A stretch of 64,000 nt of DNA from Flavisolibacter ginsenosidimutans (GCF_007970805.1 NZ_CP042433.1:1426001-1490000); one strand, 5' to 3'. Shown: positions 16,667 through 25,467, counted from the first letter of the stretch. A program made the numbers and translations. Notes: generated by a model not told the origin, from the letters alone.

Positions 16667-17941
16667 ATGGAAAAACAACGGTCGGTCGCTTTTCACACGC
16701 TTGGTTGCAAGCTCAATTTTTCGGAAACCTCTACGCTTTCCCGCACGCTGGAAGCCGAAGGTTTTTTGAAAAAAGACTTTGACGACCTGGCAGACGTGTA
16801 CGTTATCAATACCTGCTCCGTTACCGACAATGCCGACAAAGAATGCCGGCAATTGGTGCGCCGCATTCAGCGCAAGGCACCGGAGAGCTTGGTGGTGATT
16901 ACTGGTTGTTATGCGCAATTAAAACCAAAAGAAATTTCAGCAATACCTGGTGTAAATCTTGTTTTGGGCGCCGCGGAAAAATTCAACATTGCTTCGCATT
17001 TAAAAGAACTTACGAAGAACGATTCGGGCAAGATCAGCAGTTGCGACATTGAAGATGTTTCAGGCTTTCATGCTTCCTTTTCCGTGAACGACCGGACGCG
17101 GACCTTTTTGAAAGTACAGGACGGCTGCGATTACACTTGCTCGTTTTGCACCATCCCGATGGCCCGCGGAAAAAGCCGCAGCGACGGTATTGAGAACGTA
17201 GTTCGGCAAGCGGAGCAGCTTGGACAAAGTGGTGTGAAAGAAATTGTTTTAACGGGTGTGAATCTTGGTGATTTTGGCAAAGGCCCTGATGGTGCAAAAA
17301 AAAGCGAAGAAAGCTTTTACAAACTGGTACAAAAGTTGGAAAACGTAGGAGGTATTGAACGCTATCGCATCTCTTCCATCGAGCCCAATCTGCTTTCAGA
17401 CGACATCATCCGGTTTGTTTCGCAAAGCAAAAAGTTCATGCCGCATTTTCACATTCCGCTGCAAAGCGGCAGCAACGAAATACTGGCCCTTATGCGCCGG
17501 CGGTACAAGCGTGAATTGTATGCCGAGAAAGTGGCGATGATCAAATCGTTGATGCCGCACTGCGCCATTGGTGTAGATGTGATCGTTGGTTTTCCATCGG
17601 AAAGCGATGCGCATTTCAAGGAAACCTTTGACTTCCTGCACGCATTGAATGTTTCTTACCTGCACGTTTTCACGTACTCGGAAAGAGACAACACAAAAGC
17701 GCTGGAAATTAAACCTGTGGTGCCGGTGAATGTTCGGCACGAGCGCAACAAAGCCTTGCGCAACCTGAGCTATATGAAGATGCAATACTTTACCGAACAG
17801 CACCGCGGACAAAGCCGGAAAGTATTGTTTGAAGGCCACGAAAAAGGCGGCATGATGGAAGGCTATACCGATAACTATATTCGCATTTCAACGCCGTTCC
17901 GCGAAGAGTGGGAAAACCGGATTGTTGACTGGAACGTATAA
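16667..17941 (+). CDS. mtaB: tRNA t6A37 methylthiotransferase MtaB
   Basis: Radical SAM enzyme of 424 residues that adds a methylthio group to N6-threonylcarbamoyladenosine at position 37 of tRNAs. The N-terminal UPF0004 domain has the three iron-sulfur cysteines Cys14, Cys50 and Cys81; the radical SAM domain has Cys154, Cys158 and Cys161 in CDYTCSFC. A TRAM-like C-terminal part follows. The FHTLGCKLN start is typical of MtaB rather than MiaB or RimO. A 96-residue protein follows 6 bases downstream. Confidence 0.94.
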   Translation: MEKQRSVAFHTLGCKLNFSETSTLSRTLEAEGFLKKDFDDLADVYVINTCSVTDNADKECRQLVRRIQRKAPESLVVITGCYAQLKPKEISAIPGVNLVLGAAEKFNIASHLKELTKNDSGKISSCDIEDVSGFHASFSVNDRTRTFLKVQDGCDYTCSFCTIPMARGKSRSDGIENVVRQAEQLGQSGVKEIVLTGVNLGDFGKGPDGAKKSEESFYKLVQKLENVGGIERYRISSIEPNLLSDDIIRFVSQSKKFMPHFHIPLQSGSNEILALMRRRYKRELYAEKVAMIKSLMPHCAIGVDVIVGFPSESDAHFKETFDFLHALNVSYLHVFTYSERDNTKALEIKPVVPVNVRHERNKALRNLSYMKMQYFTEQHRGQSRKVLFEGHEKGGMMEGYTDNYIRISTPFREEWENRIVDWNV

Positions 17942-17947
17942 TTTAAA

Positions 17948-18238
17948 ATGAAGAAATATTTACTTACCGCAAAATTTGAATGGACCGAGGAGATGATGCA
18001 GTTGGTTCCGGAGCACCGCGAAATTGTCAATTCCCTAATTGACGAGCAGGTGATTGATCACTACGTGGTGAGCATGGAAACACAAACGGTTTGGATAACG
18101 ATGAACGCCAAAACAAAGCGGGAAGCAAAAAGTTATTTGTCGCCTTCGCCTTTGTACAAACACTGGAAAGTGCAGGTGTACGAACTCATGGTCTGGGACG
18201 GCCAAAACTATCGTTTGCCAGCCCTACAGTTGAACTGA
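17948..18238 (+). CDS. Small hypothetical protein (YciI-like)
   Basis: A 96-residue cytosolic protein that begins 6 bases after mtaB and so is probably co-transcribed. The pattern, an N-terminal KYLLTAKFEW strand, an amphipathic helix, a YVVSMETQTVWITMNA hairpin and a KAKSYL-type second helix, suggests a ferredoxin-like fold of the YciI or muconolactone-isomerase kind. That is an inference from the order of strands and helices. No catalytic residue can be named. Confidence 0.7.
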   Translation: MKKYLLTAKFEWTEEMMQLVPEHREIVNSLIDEQVIDHYVVSMETQTVWITMNAKTKREAKSYLSPSPLYKHWKVQVYELMVWDGQNYRLPALQLN

Positions 18239-18292
18239 AAAAGTTTTGAAAATTCTTCGAAAAAATATTTTTTTCTGTGAAGTTCAGAACCC

Positions 18293-18300
18293 TATTTTTG
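18293..18300 (+). promoter_or_regulatory. Bacteroidota -7 element for tRNA-Val
   Basis: TATTTTTG fits the TAnnTTTG -7 consensus and ends 33 bases before the mature tRNA. A TTTTCTGTG stretch about 15-22 bases upstream could supply the -33 region. Confidence 0.5.
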
Positions 18301-18333
18301 CACTCCCAACAAAAACGGGACAGTTCTTCAAAA

Positions 18334-18411
18334 GGGAGTTTAGCTCAGCTGGTTCAGAGCATCTGCCTTACAAGCAGAGGGTCGGCGGTTCGAACCCGTC
18401 AACTCCCACCA
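18334..18411 (+). tRNA. tRNA-Val (anticodon TAC)
   Basis: A complete cloverleaf: acceptor arms GGGAGTT and AACTCCC pair perfectly, the anticodon stem is TCTGC/GCAGA with loop CTTACAA, and the T loop is GTTCGAACC-like (GGTTCGAACCC). The anticodon TAC at 18369-18371 reads valine codons GTA and GTN by wobble. The discriminator A (18408) is followed by an encoded CCA (18409-18411). A strong terminator follows immediately. It is a single tRNA, not part of a cluster. Confidence 0.97.
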
Positions 18412-18439
18412 AAGCCTTCGTGAAGCACGAAGGCTTTTT
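18411..18439 (+). terminator. Rho-independent terminator after tRNA-Val
   Basis: A 12-bp perfect stem AAAGCCTTCGTG / CACGAAGGCTTT with a 3-base loop, followed by T residues. The stem starts on the last base of the encoded CCA. Confidence 0.9.
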
Positions 18440-18517
18440 CATTTATGGCCATTCATCATTATACCCTTCATTCCACCACGGCACGGAAGAGCAAAACCAC
18501 ACGATGAATTGTCTCGC

Positions 18518-18757
18518 TTAAGCAGCGCAAAGAATATTCAAGCCTGCGATGTCATCCAGAATTTGTCCTTCTACTCCTTTTTCCACCGCTTCCTGAAATT
18601 GCCAACCCTCTGCGCCGCGACTCAATACAATGCAGGGAAAGCGCTGGTCCAGGTGATAGAAATAAGGCTTAAAGAGAAGCATGTCTTGGGTCATTAGTAT
18701 TTCGTAACTAACGACGTCCTCGTTGTAAAACAGAGCGGTGTTGGCCAGCAATTTCAT
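18518..18757 (-). CDS. Small hypothetical protein
   Basis: A 79-residue protein with a natural composition (MKLLANTALFYNEDVVSYEI start; a PYFYHLDQRFPCIVLSRGAEG middle). I do not recognise a family. It has no signal peptide or membrane segment. It stands alone between the tRNA terminator and the protease gene. The third-base pattern looks coding; confidence is moderate because of its length. Confidence 0.55.
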   Translation of the reverse strand: MKLLANTALFYNEDVVSYEILMTQDMLLFKPYFYHLDQRFPCIVLSRGAEGWQFQEAVEKGVEGQILDDIAGLNILCAA

Positions 18758-18880
18758 AGAGAGCTATTTAATTGATTGACGAATTTTATTTGAGTCTTTT
18801 GTATTTTAACAAACGACGCACATCCTTTTGTTTTCCAAAGGTTTTGAGTTCACTCACTGAATTGTCTTCTGAAAAGCAAC

Positions 18881-21067
18881 TCAATATTTTATTACTCTCT
18901 CGGTAAACACACAGTCGGCAAATACAGCTCTCACAACATAAATTCCCGAAGCATACTGGCTAAGATCAAACCTGTATGTGTTGCTGGCGGCACCGTTGCC
19001 CACGATTACTTCTTTCACCTTTTGCCCCGTGCTTGTAAATACCTGCAGCAGTTGTAAACCTGATGGCTGGTAAAACTGCACGGCAATTTGTCCGGTTGTT
19101 GGATTGGGCGTAACCAAAAATTTTCGTGCTTTTAAATTCGGATTAATGGTTATTGTCCGGAGGTTAACGTCATCTAAATAAACGTTGTTTTCGTAACCCG
19201 TAGTATTGCGAAAGGCGAACAAAAGATTGTCTTTACCAATATAGCCCGCAAGGTTAATCGAATCTTTCCGCCATTGCGTTGAAGAAGGAACAAAGAAACT
19301 CGTCTTCGGAGCCGTTTCCGTCACAAGTGAAGCGCCCCATTTCTTGTAAAGGCTTGCGTACGTCTGGCCGCAATCGGTGCTCACCAAAACTTCCAGCGTG
19401 TCCCAGGTATTGCCGGTGGTTGTTGTAGCGGTGTACGCCGCAGCCGCAACCTGGAACGACAAAAATGCCGAATCCACCGTTGACGCGATGCGCACAGTGG
19501 GCATTCGCAAATCATCTTTCTGCCCTACTTGGCTGTTGTCGAAATTATCAATCATGGCACTTGCCAACCCGGTTTTTGCAGCAGCAGTGGTACGCTGCCA
19601 GGTGATGCCGTTGTCGGGATTGACAACGTCCCAGGCCGTTGGCGGAAAGGCGGTGTTTTCAAAGCTTTCGCTTACCTGCGAAACGGGTTCGTAGTATTGA
19701 AAATTCAGCGTTAAGGTGTCGTTTGCGTTGTTCTCATCATTCACTGCGTTGGGTTTCGATACATATACAGTCAATACGTGATTTCCGACGGTTGCCGTCA
19801 TTTGGCTCAGAGTAACAAGACTTGTTTGTCCATAAGCCAAACTCCCCGACCACGGCGTTGTACTGGCATTTCCGTTATCAATCTTTGCGGTAATGAGCAA
19901 GGAAGTCAATGTCTGCGTTCCCTTGTTTTGAAGGGTTATGACGGGAGTAAAATTACTGCCGCACAAACGCTGGTTTGGCGTGGTGATGGTTTTCAATTTT
20001 GCATCGTAATTCTTTGGCACTACAACCTGGCAACCATCTGAAGAAAGCAATGAAGAACGATAAAGCGACAAGGCCGTTTCCATTCGTGACGCCTGTTGCG
20101 TTGTAAACATCACGAGGCAAACATCGTTTGTATAGTCCATGTAGTTCTGGTACATGATGCCGTTTCCAACACTTGTGCACGCATCCGTTCTAACGCCGGT
20201 GTACGCTCCCGAGGATGCGTCGGCCTGGTTGGGTGTATCGTCCACATAATCGGTTCCGGTGCAGGCGCCGTTGTCATCTCCCCAAATGTGGTAAAGATTG
20301 AAGTAATGCCCCGTTTCGTGAGTGAGTGTTTTACCGCCGTTGTAAGCGCTGTAACTTCCGCCGGGCAAAGAGCGATAATCCATTACGACGCCTTGTTCCG
20401 CAGGCGAACCATCGTTGGGAAAAGTGGCGTAACCCAACAAGCCGCCGGAGAGCGGGCAAACCCACACGTTGAAATATTTATCAGTGTTCCAACTGTCGTC
20501 TCCACCACTCGTTGTGTGCTTCGCACCGTCGTCGGTACCAAATGAAGCTTGCGCCGTTGTCACCCGAACGATGCCCGTTGTTGGCTCGCCGTCAGGGGTG
20601 CGTTGCGCCAGGCAAAACTGAATAGAGGATTTTCCAAAAAAAGATTTGAAATATGAAGGAATGCGAACCGAATCGCCGTTGTTGCCAAAAAAATTCTTGT
20701 TCAGCGTGTCAAGTTGCGCTTGCAATTGTGCATCGGTTACGACGGCCGGATTCGATAGCACAACGTGAAAGACAACCGGAATGTAAACGGCCGTGCGATT
20801 TTCAGCGAAGCTTTTGCCTTGTGCGGTTTTTTCCGAAGCTCTTTTGTTGAAGGCCGCCTGTTCAGCTTCAAACCGCAACCGCAAAGCAGGATTGCGTTGC
20901 AGCCTTTCTTCGAGCCGCTGCATCGTAGCGCATTGCTCTACCGAAACGCGGCTGGCCTTCTGCGCCAAAGAAGGCAACGAAAAGGGCAAGAGAAAGCCAA
21001 GCAGGAATTTGGATAATGAACGCATAGAAATTGGCATTGGCATAAAACGCATCAGAAGACTTTTCAT
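18881..21067 (-). CDS. M43-family secreted metalloprotease with T9SS sorting domain
   Basis: A 728-residue secreted zinc protease of the pregnancy-associated plasma protein A / cytophagalysin type. The metzincin motif HExxHxxxxxH is intact: His250, Glu251, His254 and His260, in THETGHYFNLYHIWGDD. A Met-turn-like NYMDYTNDVCLVMFT segment follows. The middle carries beta-rich modules, one near residues 395-460 resembling CARDB, and the last 80 residues are a type IX secretion sorting domain with TPNPTTGQI and a final FTERVIKY. The start at 21067 or 21025 is possible; the second gives a shorter signal peptide. Export is through the Sec pathway and then the T9SS to the surface or medium. Confidence 0.9.
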   Translation of the reverse strand: MKSLLMRFMPMPISMRSLSKFLLGFLLPFSLPSLAQKASRVSVEQCATMQRLEERLQRNPALRLRFEAEQAAFNKRASEKTAQGKSFAENRTAVYIPVVFHVVLSNPAVVTDAQLQAQLDTLNKNFFGNNGDSVRIPSYFKSFFGKSSIQFCLAQRTPDGEPTTGIVRVTTAQASFGTDDGAKHTTSGGDDSWNTDKYFNVWVCPLSGGLLGYATFPNDGSPAEQGVVMDYRSLPGGSYSAYNGGKTLTHETGHYFNLYHIWGDDNGACTGTDYVDDTPNQADASSGAYTGVRTDACTSVGNGIMYQNYMDYTNDVCLVMFTTQQASRMETALSLYRSSLLSSDGCQVVVPKNYDAKLKTITTPNQRLCGSNFTPVITLQNKGTQTLTSLLITAKIDNGNASTTPWSGSLAYGQTSLVTLSQMTATVGNHVLTVYVSKPNAVNDENNANDTLTLNFQYYEPVSQVSESFENTAFPPTAWDVVNPDNGITWQRTTAAAKTGLASAMIDNFDNSQVGQKDDLRMPTVRIASTVDSAFLSFQVAAAAYTATTTTGNTWDTLEVLVSTDCGQTYASLYKKWGASLVTETAPKTSFFVPSSTQWRKDSINLAGYIGKDNLLFAFRNTTGYENNVYLDDVNLRTITINPNLKARKFLVTPNPTTGQIAVQFYQPSGLQLLQVFTSTGQKVKEVIVGNGAASNTYRFDLSQYASGIYVVRAVFADCVFTERVIKY

Positions 21068-21240
21068 TGCAAAAGTTTATTTAAATATTTCGTTCGTGGA
21101 CGAAAAGGCGGAATGCCCCGGTAAACGAAGAATGCAGTGCCGTGTTTAAGGAAAGGCCAATAAATTTTTTAACGTAGCGCAACGTTAATCTCCTTGTTAT
21201 TTCGCTCAATCAACTTTACTTAGCAAGGATTTATTTTTCT

Positions 21241-23646
21241 ATGTCGAAACGTTTTATTCTATCGCTTCTTTGCGCCGCCGTTTGCCGCTTTGCTTTTTCG
21301 CAAAAACTTGATTCGCTCCTGGAGATTCAGCGTAAGGCCGATCCACAGGAAAAAATTTACGTACAGTTTGACAAAGGTTATTACAACCCCGGCGAAACAA
21401 TTTGGTTCAAAGCCTACCTTTTTACCGGCAGTGAAATTTCGGAGGTCAGCAAAAATTTTTACGCCGAATTGCTCGACGAAAAGGGGGCCGTTATCAGCCA
21501 GCGAACGGCCCCGGTTTTTCTTGCCAGCGCTACGGGCAACTTTGCGATTGACTCCAATTTTGCAAAGCCCTTTGTTTATTTCAGGGCGTACACCGTTTCA
21601 ATGCTGAACAGCGACACCAGTTTTTTTTATTCAAAAGCCATTCGCATTCTTTCCACAAAATCTTCGTTGGCAAAAACGGTGGCTACCCAAACGCCGCCTG
21701 CGCTCAGCTTTATGCCCGAAGGCGGCGATTTGATTGCGAGTTTGCCATCGGAACTTGCCTTTCTTGCTACCAACGAACAAGGCTTGCCCGTAGCCGTTAG
21801 CGGCAGCGTTGCCGACAATACCGGCGCAAAGCTTGCCGAAATAAAAACACTTCACGACGGCATGGGTCGTTTCATACTTACACCCGAAGCAGGAAAAACC
21901 TACACCGCCACCTGGAAAACCGCCGAAGGGAAACAATACACAACTTCGTTGCCCGCCGTAAAAGCGCAAGGCCTCGGATTGAAAATCGTTGAAGGCGAAG
22001 GCACCAAGCGCTTTATGATCTTTCGATCGGGAGAAGTGGATGATGCGCTAAAAAATTTGCACATCATCGCATACATGAACCAACGTTTGCTGTTTCAGGC
22101 CAATGCCAACCTTACGGCCAAAACAGCCGCCAGCGGCAATTTTCCCACAAAGGATTTGCCTTCAGGCATTTTGCAGATTACCGTTTTTGATGGGAATTAT
22201 AAGCCCGTTGCTGAACGCATCACCTTTGTCAACAACCACGACTACGAGTTTGACGGCGATGCTTTTCTTGCAGAAAAAAATTTTGCTCACCGCGGCCTGA
22301 ACGTCGTTGAAATTTCTACATCGGATACACTGCCGACAAACCTCTCGCTGTCTGTTGTGGACGCCGATTTGAACGAGCGAAACCCGATGGACGACAACAT
22401 CATCAGTCACATGTTGCTCACCGGCGACCTGCGTGGAAAAATCGTTAACCCGTATTACTATTTTTTTAGCAACGACGACAGCGCGGCGGTTAAACTTGAT
22501 TTGGTGATGATGACGCACGGCTGGCGGCATTACAACTGGGAAAACGTTTTTGCCGGAAAAGTAACGCCGGCTAAATGGAAGGAAAGCAGTTACCTGAGCC
22601 TGAGCGGAACAGTAGCAGGTTTGCCGCCCGGCGGTTACAGTCCCGGCCTTCAGCTAACGGGCATTTTGCAAACCGCTGATTCGGCAAAGAACTTTGTTGT
22701 GCTGCCCGTTGACCGCACGGGGAAAGTCTTTACCGACGGTCTTATTTTTTATGACCAGGCCAAGCTGTTTTTCAACTTCAACAAAAAGAATTTAACCTTC
22801 GACAAAAGCATGTTGCTTTTGGACAACGGCTTGCGCAAAGGCTACGTGAGAGCAATTCCTGACTCCTCGGTAAAAACAGGCTTGCCGGAATTACCGCCCG
22901 CCATCGTAGCCGCCAACAACAAGGCAAATAGAATGTCGCTTCAGGCAAGCCGGTTGCTGGCCAATTCAAAAGTCATGTCAACCGTAACCATTACGGCAAA
23001 AGCCAAAACGGCGAAGGACAGAATGGAAGAAAAATACGTGAGCGGTTTGTTCACCGGCGATGCCGTAAACTTTGATTTGGTGAACGACCCGCTTGCAGGA
23101 AGCTACATGGACGTGTTTCAGTTTTTACAGGGTCGCGTGGCCGGTTTGCAGATAAACTACGGTGGCGGCGAGCCTACACTTTCCTGGCGCGGGGCCACGC
23201 CCGTTGTTTACCTGAATGAAATGCGGGCCGATGTGGACATGATACAAGCCACGCCGGTAAGCGACATTGCTTACATCAAAGTGTTCCGTCCCGGCTCCAG
23301 CATTGTTTCGGGCGGCGGTGGCGGCGTTATTTCCATTTATACACGCAAGGGCGGTGATGCGCAGCCCGACCCCAATTCGAAAGGGCTGTCCTACATTTCC
23401 ATTGCGGGCTACTCGCCGGTTAAACAATTCTACTCGCCCAATTACGCTACGTTCTCCGAACGCGATGCTTACGATGATGTGCGCAGCACCTTGTACTGGA
23501 ATCCAGCCATCTTCCTCAACAAATCGCAGAAGCGCCTTCAACTGAAGTTTTACAACAACGACATCACCAAGCGCTTTCGGTTGATCATGGAAGGAATGAA
23601 TACCGACGGCAAGATGATTCACGTGGAGAAGGTGATTGGCGAATGA
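21241..23646 (+). CDS. Large envelope protein: MG2-like domain plus TonB-receptor plug-like domain
   Basis: An 801-residue exported protein with a signal peptide ending in FSQ. Residues about 30-130 (YVQFDKGYYNPGETIWFKAY) resemble an alpha-2-macroglobulin MG2 domain; further beta-sandwich segments follow to about residue 560. Near residues 620-700 there is a TonB-dependent-receptor plug-like region with VFQFLQGRVAGLQINYGGG, VYLNEMRADVD and GGGGGVISIYTRKG, the pattern of a SusC-type plug. No beta-barrel of receptor size follows. This is a known but uncharacterised Bacteroidota architecture. A role at the outer membrane, possibly with a TonB system or protease inhibition, is inference. It is divergent from the M43 protease. 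Confidence 0.75.
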   Translation: MSKRFILSLLCAAVCRFAFSQKLDSLLEIQRKADPQEKIYVQFDKGYYNPGETIWFKAYLFTGSEISEVSKNFYAELLDEKGAVISQRTAPVFLASATGNFAIDSNFAKPFVYFRAYTVSMLNSDTSFFYSKAIRILSTKSSLAKTVATQTPPALSFMPEGGDLIASLPSELAFLATNEQGLPVAVSGSVADNTGAKLAEIKTLHDGMGRFILTPEAGKTYTATWKTAEGKQYTTSLPAVKAQGLGLKIVEGEGTKRFMIFRSGEVDDALKNLHIIAYMNQRLLFQANANLTAKTAASGNFPTKDLPSGILQITVFDGNYKPVAERITFVNNHDYEFDGDAFLAEKNFAHRGLNVVEISTSDTLPTNLSLSVVDADLNERNPMDDNIISHMLLTGDLRGKIVNPYYYFFSNDDSAAVKLDLVMMTHGWRHYNWENVFAGKVTPAKWKESSYLSLSGTVAGLPPGGYSPGLQLTGILQTADSAKNFVVLPVDRTGKVFTDGLIFYDQAKLFFNFNKKNLTFDKSMLLLDNGLRKGYVRAIPDSSVKTGLPELPPAIVAANNKANRMSLQASRLLANSKVMSTVTITAKAKTAKDRMEEKYVSGLFTGDAVNFDLVNDPLAGSYMDVFQFLQGRVAGLQINYGGGEPTLSWRGATPVVYLNEMRADVDMIQATPVSDIAYIKVFRPGSSIVSGGGGGVISIYTRKGGDAQPDPNSKGLSYISIAGYSPVKQFYSPNYATFSERDAYDDVRSTLYWNPAIFLNKSQKRLQLKFYNNDITKRFRLIMEGMNTDGKMIHVEKVIGE

Positions 23647-23659
23647 TGGTTGAGGTTCT

Positions 23660-23688
23660 TCTGCGAAGATTTTTTCTTCGTAAGCAGA
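23660..23688 (+). terminator. Possible hairpin terminator after the MG2/plug gene
   Basis: TCTGCGAAGA and TCTTC-GTAA-GCAGA can pair as two 5-bp stems separated by a four-base bulge, with a T-rich loop. The bulge makes this weak. Confidence 0.35.
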
Positions 23689-23700
23689 TGAAGTTTTGAA

Positions 23701-23817
23701 AGTTGTATTTGTGCTACGCTGAAACATCCGCGCAATTTTTGGCAATGGGTTTATAACCAATGATTACAAAATATTGCCGCGGGTAGAAAGGACGCGTCTA
23801 TTAGCGTAAATACAACT
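23701..23817. repeat. 117-bp terminal-inverted-repeat element upstream of the VapBC pair
   Basis: Ends AGTTGTATTTGTGCTA and TAGCGTAAATACAACT are near-perfect inverted copies. The inner part contains CGCGCAATTTTT and AAAATATTGCCGCG as a second complementary pair. Read in reverse complement it aligns with the element at 11263-11375 through the end repeats and through GCGGCAATATTT and AAAAATTGCGC. It ends 68 bases before the antitoxin gene. Confidence 0.75.
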
Positions 23818-23869
23818 CTTAGCGGCAAGCAATTACGGCCAGTCATCAGGTTCAGTCAAACGAAAAACT

Positions 23870-23877
23870 TATCTTTG
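23870..23877 (+). promoter_or_regulatory. Bacteroidota -7 element upstream of the VapBC pair
   Basis: TATCTTTG fits TAnnTTTG and ends 8 bases before the antitoxin ATG. It lies downstream of the repeat element, so the pair has its own promoter. Confidence 0.45.
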
Positions 23878-23885
23878 AAATTAAC

Positions 23886-24125
23886 ATGCCGACACTGAAC
23901 ACGATACTGAAAGAACTCAAAAATGTTCCGGTTGACCGGCTGGAAGATTTGTATTCCATTATTCACTCTTTGCGGGCAAATACAAAAAAGTCTGACAAGA
24001 AGAGCAAGAGAATTCTCTCTTTTGCAGGTTCGTTCGGTGACATGACTGATACCGAATACAATGACTTCTGTACCCAGATAAGAGACACAAGAAACAACCT
24101 TTTTGACCGTGACATCAACATATGA
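23886..24125 (+). CDS. Antitoxin of a VapBC-type pair
   Basis: A 79-residue small protein. The N-terminal half forms an amphipathic helix pair (LNTILKELKNVPVDRLEDLY) like other short antitoxins of PIN-toxin pairs (DUF2281-like), and the C-terminal half, with ILSFAGSFGDMTDTEYNDF, is the segment expected to wrap the toxin. The assignment rests mainly on the four-base overlap (ATGA) with a PIN toxin gene. A ribbon-helix-helix or other DNA-binding fold is not evident, so autoregulation is uncertain. Confidence 0.78.
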   Translation: MPTLNTILKELKNVPVDRLEDLYSIIHSLRANTKKSDKKSKRILSFAGSFGDMTDTEYNDFCTQIRDTRNNLFDRDINI

Positions 24126-24526
24126 AGCCTGCTCTTGTTGACACAGACATCCTTTCCGAGTTTCTTCGTGGCACTGCCAAAGTTGTAGAGAACGCAGAAA
24201 AGTATTTGCAGGAGTATGATGCCATCAATTTCAGCATTATTACTTACTACGAAATTCTAAACGGATTGCTGTACAAAGACGCCAGAAAACAACTCCAAAA
24301 ATTTACTGACTTTTCAGAGCTCAACAAGGTGCTCCCACTGACAGTTAGTGCGACCAAACAAGCGGCTGGAATTTATGCTGAACTAAAAAAGACAGGTCAG
24401 CCTATCGGACACACCGACTGCTTGATTGCAGGTATTGCATTGACAAACGGCTTACAATTGGTGACAAACAACACAGACCACTTCAAACGAGTGAGCGGAC
24501 TTGAATTAGTGAATTGGTTAGAGTGA
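24122..24526 (+). CDS. vapC: PIN-domain ribonuclease toxin (VapC)
   Basis: A 134-residue PIN-domain protein. The acidic metal-binding residues are present: Asp7 and Asp9 in VDTDIL, Glu44 in YYEIL, Asp99 in GHTDCLIAG, and Asp119 in NNTDHF. VapC toxins cleave tRNA or rRNA when the antitoxin is lost. The start overlaps the antitoxin stop by four bases. The active site looks intact. It is followed 14 bases later by the palindromic element at 24540-24671. Confidence 0.9.
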   Translation: MKPALVDTDILSEFLRGTAKVVENAEKYLQEYDAINFSIITYYEILNGLLYKDARKQLQKFTDFSELNKVLPLTVSATKQAAGIYAELKKTGQPIGHTDCLIAGIALTNGLQLVTNNTDHFKRVSGLELVNWLE

Positions 24527-24539
24527 ACTTTGCCATGCC

Positions 24540-24671
24540 GCTAACAGGGTGATTCTAAAACAGCGGCTTGACTGTAAGGGCTAAACGACATAACTTTATT
24601 CATCAATGGAACAATGATGAAACTGTAGGAACACAAAATGCCGCTGCTTCAGAATCACCTTCTCTGTTAGC
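24540..24671 (+). repeat. attC-like imperfect palindrome after the VapBC pair
   Basis: A 132-base element from GCTAACAG to CTGTTAGC. The arms pair over about 28 bases (GGTGATTCT and CAGCGGC on the left match AGAATCACC and GCCGCTG on the right), with a few extra bases on the right arm that would bulge out. The interior holds a 7-bp hairpin TTCATCA/TGATGAA. Length and end sequence (TAAC/GTTA) agree with the element at 12082-12214. Confidence 0.65.
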
Positions 24672-24680
24672 TACAAAACC

Positions 24681-24710
24681 AAAAGCCTTCGCAAATGCGA
24701 AGGCTTTTTT
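24681..24710 (+). terminator. Terminator at the end of the VapBC cassette
   Basis: Stem AAAAGCCTTCGCA / TGCGAAGGCTTTT with a two-base loop and a T run. It has the same AAGCCTTCG core as the tRNA-Val terminator. It may also serve the convergent gene at 24727, as the opposite strand is also T-rich. Confidence 0.85.
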
Positions 24711-24726
24711 ACACACTTAATCCCGT

Positions 24727-25464
24727 TTACAATTTCTTTATTTTGATGTTCCGGTACCAAACCTCGTTGCCGTGGTCCTGCAAACCGATGCGGCCTTTTT
24801 TAAACGTGCCGAAACCGAGCCATTGCTTGAACTTGCTGATGGCAATCATCTGGCGCCAGTTTTCGTCCCACATGGTTGTAGACAACGTATGCTGGCCGTT
24901 CAAATAAAAATCAAGCTTGCCGTTTTTGGCTACAATTTCCGCGGCGTTCCATTCGCCCTGCGGCTTTGCCACTTCCTTTGCTGCAAGCAGGTCGTACAAA
25001 TCGCCTGCACGGTGTGTGTACAATTTTCCATCCGGATGTCCGAGCCTTGTCGGTGTTCCGTTGTCGAGCACCTGCATTTCCATACCCGTTTCATAACTCT
25101 CGCCAATTTTTGGGTCTTCGTGAATGAAAAAGATAACGCCGCTGTTTCCCTTCGGCGAAATTTTCCATTCAAGCTTCAGGTCAAAGTTGTCAAATTCTTC
25201 GTCGGTCACAAGGTCACCGCCGCTGCCGCTGTTTTGCTTTTTTGCCAGCGTGTCTAAGTGCAGCGCACCGTTTTCTATTTGCCACGCCTTACCCGCTTCC
25301 TTCTTGTTGTACGTGTGCCAACCCTTTGTTGTCTTGCCGTCAAACAAGTTTGTCCAGCCGTCTTGCGTAGCCTGCATATTGGTTGCTTGCATCGAAGTTT
25401 TTGTTGTATAAGCGGTTAAGGAAAGTGCCGCACCCGCGGCGATAAAGAGCGCAATCGTTTTCAT
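24727..25464 (-). CDS. 3-keto-disaccharide hydrolase family protein (DUF1080)
   Basis: A 245-residue exported protein with an N-terminal signal-like segment and a DUF1080 concanavalin-like beta-sandwich: GWTNLFDGKTTKGWHTY, GNSGVIFFIHE, GMEMQVLDN and WNAAEIVAKNGKLDFYLNG are family landmarks. Family members, including one shown in Bacteroides, split 3-keto-disaccharides after the glucose unit has been oxidised at C3. It is the last gene of a four-gene minus-strand operon and begins 3 bases after the cytochrome c lipoprotein stop. With the GMC oxidoreductase system on the other strand this makes periplasmic 3-keto-glycoside cleavage the most economical role. The exact substrate is not readable from the sequence. 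Confidence 0.85.
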   Translation of the reverse strand: MKTIALFIAAGAALSLTAYTTKTSMQATNMQATQDGWTNLFDGKTTKGWHTYNKKEAGKAWQIENGALHLDTLAKKQNSGSGGDLVTDEEFDNFDLKLEWKISPKGNSGVIFFIHEDPKIGESYETGMEMQVLDNGTPTRLGHPDGKLYTHRAGDLYDLLAAKEVAKPQGEWNAAEIVAKNGKLDFYLNGQHTLSTTMWDENWRQMIAISKFKQWLGFGTFKKGRIGLQDHGNEVWYRNIKIKKL

Positions 25465-25467
25465 GAT

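Noticed and set aside
18246..18521. 91-codon plus-strand open frame covering the tRNA
   Set aside because: It crosses tRNA-Val and its terminator, so it is a chance open frame.
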